Of a DNA stretch of 64,000 nucleotides, positions 47,639 through 56,441 are shown piece after piece. The stretch is taken from assembly GCA_903851195.1 (NCBI GenBank), contig CAINNJ010000046.1, forward strand, positions 1 through 64,000. The letters are read 5' to 3'. Within the stretch, counting starts at the first letter, position 1; each line of letters starts with the position of its first letter. Source of the stretch: an uncultured Acidobacteriia bacterium. Lineage in GTDB: Bacteria; Acidobacteriota; Terriglobia; Bryobacterales; Bryobacteraceae. Position numbers and translations under genes: made by a program. The notes beneath the pieces were generated by a model that was not told where the DNA came from, searched no databases, and saw only the letters and a list, made by a program, of their open reading frames with translations.

Positions 47639-49846
47639 TTAGTGGTGTTTGACTTCGTAGTCGATATCGGCAAGCGCCTGGCTCTGGCGCTCGGGATCTT
47701 CCAGATCCCGCTCCAGACGGCGCAACGCGGTACCCAGAACGTCCCGGTGATGCAGTTTCGCCCCGAACTCACCCTGGCTCAGCTGCAGCCAGAGTTCGTG
47801 CAGACGGGCCACATCCTCCGGCCACAGACGCGGCGGGTGCGGTCCCAGATTGACGAAGAACGACGGTTTGTCGCTCTGCAGAATTTCCAGTGAAAACGGA
47901 TGACGGGGTTCCGGAAGCTTTTCCCACGCCAGACCGATACGCCGCGCCAGTTCGGCGGTTTCCATACGCAGGGAAGCGCCCGTGACCACGCGGGATACCT
48001 GGAGCTTCTGCGCGGTCTGCACAATCGCTTCGAACGGATCCGAGCCCGGCACCACCAGCAGTTCCACCGTCTTGCCTTCCTTTTCCGCCATTTCGACGAC
48101 TTTGGAAAACAACTCTCGTTCGTAGTCCGTGAAGAGCTGACTTTGGGCCAGTTGCAGTTCACCGGTGGTAATCTGCCGCACCGTCATCACGACAATGTCG
48201 TGCCGCCGCATGTTGGTCTTCTGAATCACGCTCCGCAGATGGGAAAGATTGCTGACGTCGCGAACGGCAATCAGAATCGAGCCCGGCCGCGCCTTCAGCA
48301 TGGAGGTTTCCACCTCCGGCTGCAGGTCGAGATTGAACTCCTCCAGCGCGTGTTTGTTGCCGTGCATCTTCTTGCGGTTAATATGCTCGGAAACCGTGAA
48401 GATCAGGAACAGGATAATGGTGAAGGCGAGACCGTAAATCGTCGCGAATTTCTTCGAGAACAGATTCGCGATAGCGGTGCAGCCGAGCAGCAGCGTTGTC
48501 GCGCCGAGCCCGATCGGCAGTTCAATGCCGCCGATCGTGATATTGCCGGGGAACTTGTATTCCTGATCGTGGCGGTGATAACGAAGCACCAGCACGCCGA
48601 GCGCCTTCAGGAAGAAGCTCCACACCACGCCGAACGCGTAAGCTTCGCCGAGCAGGTAGACGTCGCCGCCGCTCAGAAGAATCGTAATAATCTGCAGCAG
48701 CGCGATGAGATTGATAATCCGGTACGTGGTGCCGAACCGGCGATGCGGTTTCCGGAACCAGTCGACCAGCACGCCGTCTTCCGCCACGCGGTTCATCACG
48801 CCGTTGCCGCCGATGATCGACGTATTCACCGCGCCCGCCAGAATCAGCACGCCCACTACGACGACAAACACGTGAAACGCGAGCCGCAGGATTTCCGGGC
48901 CCGCCAGATGCATCGCGAGACCGCCCAGCAGATTGTCCACATAAGTGGGCCGGATCTTATCGGGAATGATCAGAGCGGCAAACAGGGTAATCAGGCCGGT
49001 GCTGACCGCCGCATAGACGCAGACGATGTTGCCGGTAATCTGCAGGTTCTTCAGCTTCGGATAGGCGATTTCGCGATAGACCTGCGCCAGGGTCTCGAAG
49101 CCGCTCATGGAAAGCAGCGAGTGACCGAAGGCGATCATCACGGCGACAATCGGAATCGTCGGCCAGATGGTTCCCTTAAACCAGCCCAGCGCGGTGTCGC
49201 CGAACTGCAGATTGTGCGCCACAGGAGCCGGCGGAATCTGCGCGGGACCACGCAATAACAAGGTCAGCGGGCACCAGATCAGGAAGATCACCACCATGAC
49301 GGTCGTAATCTGCATGATGCGCAGCGCCTTGCCGCTCGATTCATGCATGCCCTTGGTGTTTTCCCACCAGAAGTACACCGTCACCAGCACGGCGAAACCG
49401 GCCGAAAACCAGTTGGGCGACAGCACCATTTTCGAGTGCGTCATGACCAGAATTTCATTGATCAGCCCGGCCAGATACTGGCCGGCGCTGACGACGCTGA
49501 TCGGTCCGGTGAGAATGTAGTCGAACAGCAGCGACGAGACGGAAATGCGCGCGACGAAAGGTCCCATCGCGTCGCGAACCACGACGTAAACGCCGCCCCG
49601 CACGAACATGGAAGAGCTTTCCAGATAGACGGACCGGACCGCGAAACTGAACAACATCACGCCGAGTACGAACCACGGCGCGGCGGGTCCGACGGCCTTT
49701 TCGGCAATGCCGCCCGCGTAAAAGGCGGACGACGCCAAATCGCTGAGAACGATGGATGCCGCGCGCCAGAAGGAAATAAACGCCAGCGCCACCGTAGTGG
49801 CGACAACAACTTTTGCGCCGGTCTTACCGGCGGATTCCGATGTCAT
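47639..49846 (-). CDS. APC-superfamily permease, KimA-like, with C-terminal cytosolic USP-like domain
   Basis: 'SVYLESSSMFVRGGVYVVVRDAMGPFVARISVSSLLFDYILTGPISVVSAGQYLAG'; multiple TM; soluble C-terminus 'ARPGSILIAVRDVSNLSHLRSVIQ'; start at MTSESAG. Confidence 0.85.
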   Translation of the reverse strand: MTSESAGKTGAKVVVATTVALAFISFWRAASIVLSDLASSAFYAGGIAEKAVGPAAPWFVLGVMLFSFAVRSVYLESSSMFVRGGVYVVVRDAMGPFVARISVSSLLFDYILTGPISVVSAGQYLAGLINEILVMTHSKMVLSPNWFSAGFAVLVTVYFWWENTKGMHESSGKALRIMQITTVMVVIFLIWCPLTLLLRGPAQIPPAPVAHNLQFGDTALGWFKGTIWPTIPIVAVMIAFGHSLLSMSGFETLAQVYREIAYPKLKNLQITGNIVCVYAAVSTGLITLFAALIIPDKIRPTYVDNLLGGLAMHLAGPEILRLAFHVFVVVVGVLILAGAVNTSIIGGNGVMNRVAEDGVLVDWFRKPHRRFGTTYRIINLIALLQIITILLSGGDVYLLGEAYAFGVVWSFFLKALGVLVLRYHRHDQEYKFPGNITIGGIELPIGLGATTLLLGCTAIANLFSKKFATIYGLAFTIILFLIFTVSEHINRKKMHGNKHALEEFNLDLQPEVETSMLKARPGSILIAVRDVSNLSHLRSVIQKTNMRRHDIVVMTVRQITTGELQLAQSQLFTDYERELFSKVVEMAEKEGKTVELLVVPGSDPFEAIVQTAQKLQVSRVVTGASLRMETAELARRIGLAWEKLPEPRHPFSLEILQSDKPSFFVNLGPHPPRLWPEDVARLHELWLQLSQGEFGAKLHHRDVLGTALRRLERDLEDPERQSQALADIDYEVKHH

Positions 49847-49914
49847 ATGGTTCTGCCTGCGCGCCCAGGCTGGTGGGAAGGAAACGGTGTGCGGAATTGC
49901 GTCAACAAGGTAGA

Positions 49915-50083
49915 TCTCCTGATTTCCGGCTCCCGCGGACGGGATGCCTGCCTTCAAATCCTGCCTGCGGGGTTAGCTGACGGGCTGGAGCTTGAAAGTA
50001 CTCCGTCCGGAATCGGACTTAGCCCCCGGACAAATCTGGGTCCCCCACTTCGTCTGTGAAGAGTCTCACAACGAACTCGGCTC
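49915..50083 (-). promoter_or_regulatory. ydaO/yuaA-type c-di-AMP riboswitch (boundaries approximate)
   Basis: Minus-strand GUGGGGGACCCA ... GGGGGCUAAGUCC ... AGCCCGUCAGCUAACCCCGCAGGC matches the conserved ydaO core; lies just upstream of the KimA-like permease. Confidence 0.85.
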
Positions 50084-50146
50084 TAACAGGTTAACACGCG
50101 AAACCACGCTGCAATTTCCCGCGAAGGACTACGTTAATATCGACCG

Positions 50147-51064
50147 ATGGTTGTGTCCTCATCGGAAGCCACACGCCGCGAATACGCCGCGCGCATGAAT
50201 CGCGTGATCGACCATATTCAGGCCCATTTGAACGAACCTCTGGACCTCGAACTCCTCGCCTCAGTGGCCTGCTTCAGCCCGTTCCACTTTCACCGCCTCT
50301 TTCGCGCCATGAACGGCGAAACCCCGCAGGCGTACATTCACCGGTTGCGTCTGGAGCGGGCGGCCCAGTTGCTTGTCTTCGACCCGTTTCGCGCCATCTC
50401 GGACATTGCGCTCGATTGCGGCTTCTCCGGTTCCGCGCCCTTTGCCCGCGCCTTCAAAACCGCGTGGGGCGTTTCCGCCTCCGAGTGGAGAAAACGCAGG
50501 ATCCGTCAACCGGAAAGCAAGCCGCGGGAAGCGCCCGGAGCCCTGTATTTGGCACGATCGAAGCAAACAGCCATGACTCACCCATTCCAGGTTCACGTGC
50601 GAAACATAGCGCCCGTCACCGTTGCCTACCTGCGGCACATTGGCCCCTATATCGGAAACACAGCGCTGTTCCGGCGCCTTTTCGGAGAACTGTTCGCATG
50701 GGCGGAACCACGAGGTCTTTTCGGCCCCGACGCTCTTTGGCTCAGCGTGTTCGAGGATAATCCCCACTTCACTCCCGCCGCGAAACAGCGTTTGGAAGTC
50801 GCGCTGATCGTTCCCGCAGGGACGCCTCCGTCGGGGAAAATCGGCGTCAGGAAAATGGAGGCGGGCCGCTGTGCAACAGTGCGCGTCCGCGTCCGCATCG
50901 AGGACTACGCCGCGCAGTGGGATCGACTCATCGGCGACTGGCTGCCGGGCAGCGGCTACCAGCCGGATCACCGGCCAGCGCTGGAGTTCTACCACAATAA
51001 TCCGGAAACCGATCCGGAAGGGAAGTACGATATTGAAATCTGCTTACCCGTCCAGCCTCTTTAA
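50147..51064 (+). CDS. AraC-family regulator with GyrI-like effector domain
   Basis: 'HIQAHLNEPLDLELLASVACFSPFHFHRLFRAMNGETPQAYIHRLRLERAAQLL'; C-terminal GyrI-like 'VAYLRHIGPYIGN'. Confidence 0.92.
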   Translation: MVVSSSEATRREYAARMNRVIDHIQAHLNEPLDLELLASVACFSPFHFHRLFRAMNGETPQAYIHRLRLERAAQLLVFDPFRAISDIALDCGFSGSAPFARAFKTAWGVSASEWRKRRIRQPESKPREAPGALYLARSKQTAMTHPFQVHVRNIAPVTVAYLRHIGPYIGNTALFRRLFGELFAWAEPRGLFGPDALWLSVFEDNPHFTPAAKQRLEVALIVPAGTPPSGKIGVRKMEAGRCATVRVRVRIEDYAAQWDRLIGDWLPGSGYQPDHRPALEFYHNNPETDPEGKYDIEICLPVQPL

Positions 51065-51089
51065 GAACGTCAGGCGCTGCGAATCCGTC

Positions 51090-51218
51090 TTAAGAATCCA
51101 CCCGCTCCTGCTCGAACAGTTCCGGCACCTCGCGGTCGATCCTGTCCTCGCGATTCTCCCGTTTTTCCCGCTCGATCCGAATCTCGCGTTCTGCCCGTTC
51201 CTCACGACCGTCGCTCAT
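51090..51218 (-). CDS. Small Arg/Glu-rich protein (42 aa)
   Basis: ATG at 51218 preceded on the minus strand by AGGAGGCGGC-ATG; MSDGREERAEREIRIEREKRENREDRIDREVPELFEQERVDS*. Confidence 0.5.
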   Translation of the reverse strand: MSDGREERAEREIRIEREKRENREDRIDREVPELFEQERVDS

Positions 51219-51280
51219 GCCGCCTCCTGTCCTGAGTGTAATGCGGCGGAACGCAGTATGCTGGAAAGGGCCAAAAACGA

Positions 51281-52166
51281 ATGAACCATTTTCTTCACCG
51301 AATCCTGCCTGCCGCCGTCGCCTTCGCGATGTTCGCGGCAATCCCGGCGACCGCTCAGAACCCGGCGCCCGCCGCCACCAAGACCAAGGCCGACCCGCAC
51401 GCTAACGACCTTGGCTATGACGACACACCGATGATCCCCGGTCTGCCTTATCGCGTCCACGATAAGACACGGCCGCACCCGCACGTCGTCACTCCGGCCG
51501 CGCAGTTGGGCGGAGCGCCGTCCGACGCCATCGTCCTTTTCGACGGCAAAGATCTCTCGCAGTGGCGCGCCGCGAAAGCCGGCCCCAACGGCGGCATCTA
51601 TCCCACGGCCGACCCCGCGCCCTGGAAGCTCGAAAACGGCATCTTTGAAGCCACGCCCGGCAAGAGCGACATTGCCACGGTGGAAAAATTCGGCGACATC
51701 CAGATCCACCTCGAATGGCAGCCGCCGGCCACGCCCCGCGGCGATAGCCAGAACCGCGGCAACAGCGGCCTGAAGCTGCAGGGCCGCTATGAGCTGCAGA
51801 TTCTCGATTCTTTTAACAACCCCCACCTATGCCGATGGCCAGGCCGGTTCCATCTACGGCGAGTGGCCGCCGCTCGTCAACGCCGTCCGCAAACCCGGCG
51901 AATGGAACGTCTACGATGTCGTGTTCGAAGCCCCGAAGTTCGACGGCGAGAAGCTCGTGAAACCGGGCTATCTCACGGTTTTCCTGAACGGCATCCTGCT
52001 CCACAACCGCAAAGAGATTATGGGAATCACGGCCCATCGCCAGGCCCCGAAATACCAGCCCCAGGCAGCCGAAGAGTCCCTCGTGCTGCAGAATCACAAC
52101 GGCGGCGAGCGCTTCCGCAATATATGGGTCCGGCGCCTGGGCGGTTACGACCAGCCGGAAAAATAG
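51281..52166 (+). pseudogene. DUF1080 (3-keto-disaccharide hydrolase-like) secreted protein, frameshifted at about 51816-51822
   Basis: Homology runs from 'IVLFDGKDLSQWRA..SGLKLQGRYELQILDSFNNP' in one frame to 'TYADGQAGSIYGEWPPLVNAVRKPGEWNVYDVVFEAPKF..IWVRRLGGYDQPEK' in another; extra C in AACAACCCCCACCTAT. Confidence 0.85.
51939..52166 (+). repeat. Direct repeat copy 1 (3' end of DUF1080 gene)
   Basis: 228 bp nearly identical to 53254-53481. Confidence 0.95.
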
Positions 52167-52176
52167 ACCGTACAAC

Positions 52177-52206
52177 CATGCCGCCGGCATCAGCCCCGGC
52201 GGCATG
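52177..52206 (+). terminator. Hairpin after DUF1080 (terminator candidate without U-tract)
   Basis: Perfect 11-bp stem CATGCCGCCGG / CCGGCGGCATG, 8-nt loop. Confidence 0.5.
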
Positions 52207-52437
52207 CCTTCCGAAACTTCTTACAGACGCCGCTCTTTCTCATCGGGCATTTCCATCACTGCCGCGAAATCGTCCCACCATCACATCAAAACGTTGGGAA
52301 CCAGGATGTCATTCACAGGAGCCAGAATGTCCCCCGCCCGGTTGTCCCACCATTCTTTTTTCGCAGACGGGCGGTGGCAGCAAACCTCCCGGGAAATCAC
52401 GCTCGAGCCGACTTGCGACAATGAAGACAGAATCGTC

Positions 52438-52692
52438 ATGAGCCTGGACGTAAATCCCGATACCGAAGCCCGGTTGCTCGCGCTCGCCCACGCGAGTGGC
52501 TTGTCGGTGGAGGAATTCCTTAAAGAGGTCGTTGAGGAAAGAAGCAGACAACTGCACGTCTCCGCGTCACCTCCGCTCACGCCGCTGGAGCGGGCGGCTG
52601 CATGGCGGGATTCCGTCAAGGGCCTCCCTCGGACGACGCCACTGTCGGATGAAGCGATCGGGCGCGAAAGCATCTATAGCGAACGCGGCTAA
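52438..52692 (+). CDS. Antitoxin (VapB-like) of type II TA pair
   Basis: 'MSLDVNPDTEARLLALAHASGLSVEEFLKEVVEERS' ribbon-helix-helix-like; 8 bp before the PIN gene. Confidence 0.75.
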   Translation: MSLDVNPDTEARLLALAHASGLSVEEFLKEVVEERSRQLHVSASPPLTPLERAAAWRDSVKGLPRTTPLSDEAIGRESIYSERG

Positions 52693-52700
52693 CCAGCCAG

Positions 52701-53150
52701 ATGAGCATTCTCGCCGACACCAATGTCCTGTTGCGCAGGACACAGCCAGGGCATGAGCATCACGTTCAGGCGGTGGAAAGCGTGGCGAGATTGCTCGCCA
52801 GCGGTGAGACGGTCTGTTACACGCCGCAGAACATTGCCGGGTTCTGGAACGTGGCCACCCGGCCGGCGGACAAAAACGGGATCGGTCTGTCAGCGGAAAC
52901 CGCGCGCGGCGAGGTCCAAAAAATCGAGCGCCTTCTGACTCTTCTTCCCGACTCGCCACTCGCCTTTGAAGAGTGGAAGTGGTTGGTAGGGCGTCACAGG
53001 GTCATGGGAGTTCAGGTTCATGATGCCCGGTTAGTGGCGCTGATGGCCGTGCACGGAGTGCGACGAATACTGACTTTTAACGGGGAGCATTTCACCCGGT
53101 ACGGAATTGAGGTGCTGGATCCCGGCGCACTCGCCCTCCAAATCGGCTGA
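52701..53150 (+). CDS. PIN-domain toxin (VapC-like)
   Basis: 'MSILADTNVLLRRTQPGHEHHVQAVESVARLLASGETVCYTPQNIAGFWNVATRP', 'VHDARLVALMAVHGVRRILTFNGEHFTRY'. Confidence 0.9.
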   Translation: MSILADTNVLLRRTQPGHEHHVQAVESVARLLASGETVCYTPQNIAGFWNVATRPADKNGIGLSAETARGEVQKIERLLTLLPDSPLAFEEWKWLVGRHRVMGVQVHDARLVALMAVHGVRRILTFNGEHFTRYGIEVLDPGALALQIG

Positions 53151-53253
53151 GCCATACGCCTGCGGGGTGTCCGCACCGGCGAAGCTGCGTACCCGCCAGG
53201 CCCGAGCTTACAAAGCCCGGGGCTTACGCGCTGCTGTCCTGTCGCACTGCCCG

Positions 53254-53481
53254 TTCGATGGCGAAAAGCTCGTGAAACCGGGCTATCTCACGGTTTTCCT
53301 GAACGGCATCCTGCTCCACAACCGCAAAGAGATTATGGGAATCACGGCCCATCGCCACGCCCCGAAATACCAGCCCCAGGCAGCCGAAGAGTCCCTCGTG
53401 CTGCAGAATCACAACGGCGGCGAGCGCTTCCGCAATATCTGGGTCCGGCGCCTGGGCGGTTACGACCAGCCCGAAAAATAA
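53254..53481 (+). repeat. Direct repeat copy 2 (DUF1080 3'-end fragment, pseudogene)
   Basis: 'FDGEKLVKPGYLTVFLNGILLHNRKEIMGITAHRHAPKYQPQAAEESLVLQNHNGGERFRNIWVRRLGGYDQPEK' identical to copy 1 except Q/H. Confidence 0.95.
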
Positions 53482-53548
53482 ATCCCGGAAAAACCCGCTG
53501 TCACCTTTTCGCGCGCTCTGCATCCTGCAATCCGGAGAGGAAATTACC

Positions 53549-53956
53549 ATGGAAGTGACAGCAAAATACGTGGGCGGCTCAAAGTTCGAGGCGAATGCGC
53601 GGGGGCACCGGATCGTTTCCGATCAGCCCCCGGACAACGGCGGGGCCGACGAGGGGATGACGCCGCCGGAGCTGCTTCTCGCCTCCCTCGCGACCTGCGC
53701 TGCCTGGTATGCGTCCCGTTATCTGATTGCCCGTGGACTATCCGCCGAGACCCTCGAAGTCCGCGTCAGCGCGGAAAAAGCAAAACAGCCGGCGCGTCTT
53801 TCGTCTTTCCACATCGAACTGACGGCCGCCGGACTCGACGCGCGTACCGAAGAAGGAATGCTGCGCGCCGCCCGCGCCTGCCTGATCCACAACACGCTTC
53901 TTGGCGCGCCGGAAATTGAAGTCTCCCTGAAACCGGCGATTCCCGTGGCGGCCTGA
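53549..53956 (+). CDS. OsmC-family protein
   Basis: 'DEGMTPPELLLASLATCAAWYASRYLIARGLSAETLEVRV'. Confidence 0.9.
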   Translation: MEVTAKYVGGSKFEANARGHRIVSDQPPDNGGADEGMTPPELLLASLATCAAWYASRYLIARGLSAETLEVRVSAEKAKQPARLSSFHIELTAAGLDARTEEGMLRAARACLIHNTLLGAPEIEVSLKPAIPVAA

Positions 53957-53976
53957 GCTTCCACTTACAATCGCTC

Positions 53977-54552
53977 TTGGACCGCACAGACGAAACCGAA
54001 CTGGCCCGCCGCCTGATGTCCGGCGATGCCAACGCCTTCGACGCCTTCGTGGATCACTTCCGGGCAAAGATCTTTCGTTACACGTGGCTGATGTGTGGTC
54101 AGCGCGAAGATGCCGAAGACGTCGCGCAGGATACGCTCCTCCAGGCGTTCGCCAGTTTCGGGCAGCTTCGCGAGCCCGAACGGATCCGTCCCTGGATTTT
54201 TCGCATCGCCAGAAATGCCTGCCTCACGAAGCGGAGAAAGAGTGTGTTCGCGCCGTCTCAGGAACTTTCGGCCGAGGAGTTCCCGCCGGTGGCCGACTGG
54301 TCCGGCCTTCCCGATCGCCAGTTCCTGCAGGCGGAACTCAGACACGTGCTCGAACACTCCATCGGCGCCTTACCGGAGAACTATAAGGCGGTCATGCTGC
54401 TGCGCGACGTGGAGGAACTGTCCACCCACGAAACGGCCGGAATTCTGGATTTAACGGAGGATGTCGTCAAGACCCGCCTGCATCGCGCGCGTCTGGCCGT
54501 CAGGCGGAAACTCGTTGAATACCTGCGGGTCAGACCGTTGGGAGGCGGATAG
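53977..54552 (+). CDS. ECF-type sigma-70 factor
   Basis: 'FRAKIFRYTWLMCGQREDAEDVAQDTLLQAFASFGQLREPERIRPWIFRIARNACLTKRR'; region 4 'LPENYKAVMLLRDVEELSTHETAGILDLTEDVVKTRLHRARLAVRRKL'; TTG start. Confidence 0.92.
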   Translation: MDRTDETELARRLMSGDANAFDAFVDHFRAKIFRYTWLMCGQREDAEDVAQDTLLQAFASFGQLREPERIRPWIFRIARNACLTKRRKSVFAPSQELSAEEFPPVADWSGLPDRQFLQAELRHVLEHSIGALPENYKAVMLLRDVEELSTHETAGILDLTEDVVKTRLHRARLAVRRKLVEYLRVRPLGGG

Positions 54553-54554
54553 GA

Positions 54555-54875
54555 ATGGCGCCGTTTCGGCCGGATGAGAAATGCGAAGAGATCTTCGCCC
54601 TGCTTTCGGAGTTTCTGAACGGGGAACTGCCGTCCGAAGTGTGTGAACGAATCGGGCGGCACATCGCGGATTGCCAGCCGTGCGCGGTTTTGGTGGAGAG
54701 TCTTCGCAAGACGGTGGACATCTGCCGCCAGTTCCGCCCCGGCATTCAGCCCGGACCGCTCGGCGAACAGGCCAGGAATCGTTTGATGGAAGCCTGCCGC
54801 GGAATGCTGGCGGGCCGAAAGAGGGCGGATTATGTACCAACATGTCTCTTGCCAACCGGCAACATGTGCTGGTGA
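54555..54875 (+). CDS. Zinc-finger anti-sigma-factor-like protein
   Basis: 'CEEIFALLSEFLNGELPSEVCERIGRHIADCQPCAVLVESLRKTVDIC' HxxxCxxC motif; directly follows the ECF sigma gene. Confidence 0.8.
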   Translation: MAPFRPDEKCEEIFALLSEFLNGELPSEVCERIGRHIADCQPCAVLVESLRKTVDICRQFRPGIQPGPLGEQARNRLMEACRGMLAGRKRADYVPTCLLPTGNMCW

Positions 54876-55182
54876 CCATCTCCGGCCTTCCGACAAACGC
54901 AGGCGACCTGGCCGGCTGTTTCGATCCGGAAGAATGGGCGGCCGCCAAACAAGACGATATCAGCCTCCAGGAAGTCCGCGAAACCCTTTCGTCGATTCCG
55001 GGGTCGCTGGCGGGACGCCGTCGTCGCATCACGGGACGAGCCCTGATTGGACTTTCTGACATAGCTTGTCGCGCCGAATTTCCGACACCGCTGAAGAGGA
55101 TCCGAAGCCGAACTTGGCATCGTTCCGTCCCCTCGCTCGCCGCAATCCTCAAGTTTGACCTCCCGTTCAACCAGGCGGTACC

Positions 55183-55458
55183 GTGGAAAACATGGAAACG
55201 CTTCACCTGGAATTGCTGGTCGAACTCGTAACCGCGGCAAAACCCGATCAGGGGAACGGCGTTTCTCACGAAGCCGCGAAACGGATCGCGCTGGAGTTGT
55301 TCCGTGAAGACAAGATCTCACTGGGTCGCGCTGCCGAACTCTGTCAAACTCCCATTGAGGCATTCATGGAATACGTCAGTCGTCATGGAGTGCCCTTACA
55401 TTACGGACTGGATGATCTCCACGAAGACTGGCAGACGATCAATCGCCTGCGTTTGTAA
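55183..55458 (+). CDS. UPF0175-family (antitoxin-like) protein
   Basis: 'AAKRIALELFREDKISLGRAAELCQTPIEAFMEYVSRHGVPLHYGLDDLHEDWQTI'. Confidence 0.85.
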   Translation: MENMETLHLELLVELVTAAKPDQGNGVSHEAAKRIALELFREDKISLGRAAELCQTPIEAFMEYVSRHGVPLHYGLDDLHEDWQTINRLRL

Positions 55459-55467
55459 CGACTATCT

Positions 55468-55625
55468 GTGAGAGTCGTTTCCGACGCGTCGCCCCTCATC
55501 GCACTCGCACGGCCTTTTCGAACTCGAACGAAACTGATTGCCTCGACTTCTGCGGAAGCTCCATGGCCGCGTGCTGATTCCCAGCGAAGTGTAGGTCGAG
55601 GTCATGATTTGCCGGTGACAACAAT
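55468..55625 (+). pseudogene. Frameshifted, truncated DUF3368-type toxin
   Basis: 'RVVSDASPLIALARPF' then, in a shifted frame, 'LPRLLRKLHGRVLIPSEV*VEV': the DUF3368 N-terminal motif pair with a frameshift and stop. Confidence 0.7.
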
Positions 55626-55736
55626 TTCCAAATTTCTTCACCCTCCGTAACCCCATCAAACCAAAACAAAACCCGCCCCACCGCCCATCCCCCCACCCCG
55701 TATCCCGCCCACGCCCTTCCTCCATAATCAAACCGC

Positions 55737-56441
55737 ATGAGGACCGAACTCCAGCGCGAAGCCGCCCGCCGCAACGGCGCCAAATCCCGCGGCCCCCGCA
55801 CGCCCGCCGGCAAAGCCGTCTCCGCCCGCAACTCCTTCCGCCACGGCTGCTATGCCCGCGGCGGCTCCCCGGAAACCAACACCCACCTCGCCAACCTCGA
55901 CGCCCAACTCGCCGAACGCCCCATGCCCGCCCTCCCCCCGCGCGACCGCCTCACCCCGCATCACATTAAGCAGGACCACATCAACCTGCTCGCCCAATGG
56001 CTGCGCTGGAAACTCCACACACTCACGGCCTTCGAAACCCGCCTCCTCCAAACCGAAATCGCCCGTCAGCGCCGTCACGCCCAAAACGAACCGCAACCCG
56101 ATCCCACCGATCAGGTCCTCGCCGTTCGCGCCTACACCCGCCTGATGAAAGAAACCCGCATTCTCCAAACCCTCGCCCGCCGGGAAGGCGCCCTGCACCA
56201 CCAGATCCTGCGCCTCGCCGCCCTCGCCGTCGAACTCCAGAACCGCGAAAATAAAACGCAACGGAACGAACCCGGCAACTTCGGGGTCCCCGCCCCGAAA
56301 AAAATTGCAGAGGAACGAACCCGGCACTCCCACCCGCCCCGCCTGCCGCGCCGCCCCGCCTCCCGGCACTCCCACCCTCCCAACATCCCCCGCCCACCCC
56401 ACTCGCTGCGAAACGCCGCCGCATCTGTAACAATCGGTAGC
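55737..56441 (+). CDS. Hypothetical protein of the 'RNGAKSxGPRTPAGKAxSARNSxRHG' multicopy-type family; no stop before the downstream gene
   Basis: 'MRTELQREAARRNGAKSRGPRTPAGKAVSARNSFRHGCYARGGSPETNTHLANLDAQLAE..YTRLMKETRILQTLARREG'. Confidence 0.6.

Noticed and set aside
47900-49258. 452-aa plus-strand ORF
   Set aside because: Antisense to the KimA-like permease; His/Arg/Gln-rich shadow frame.
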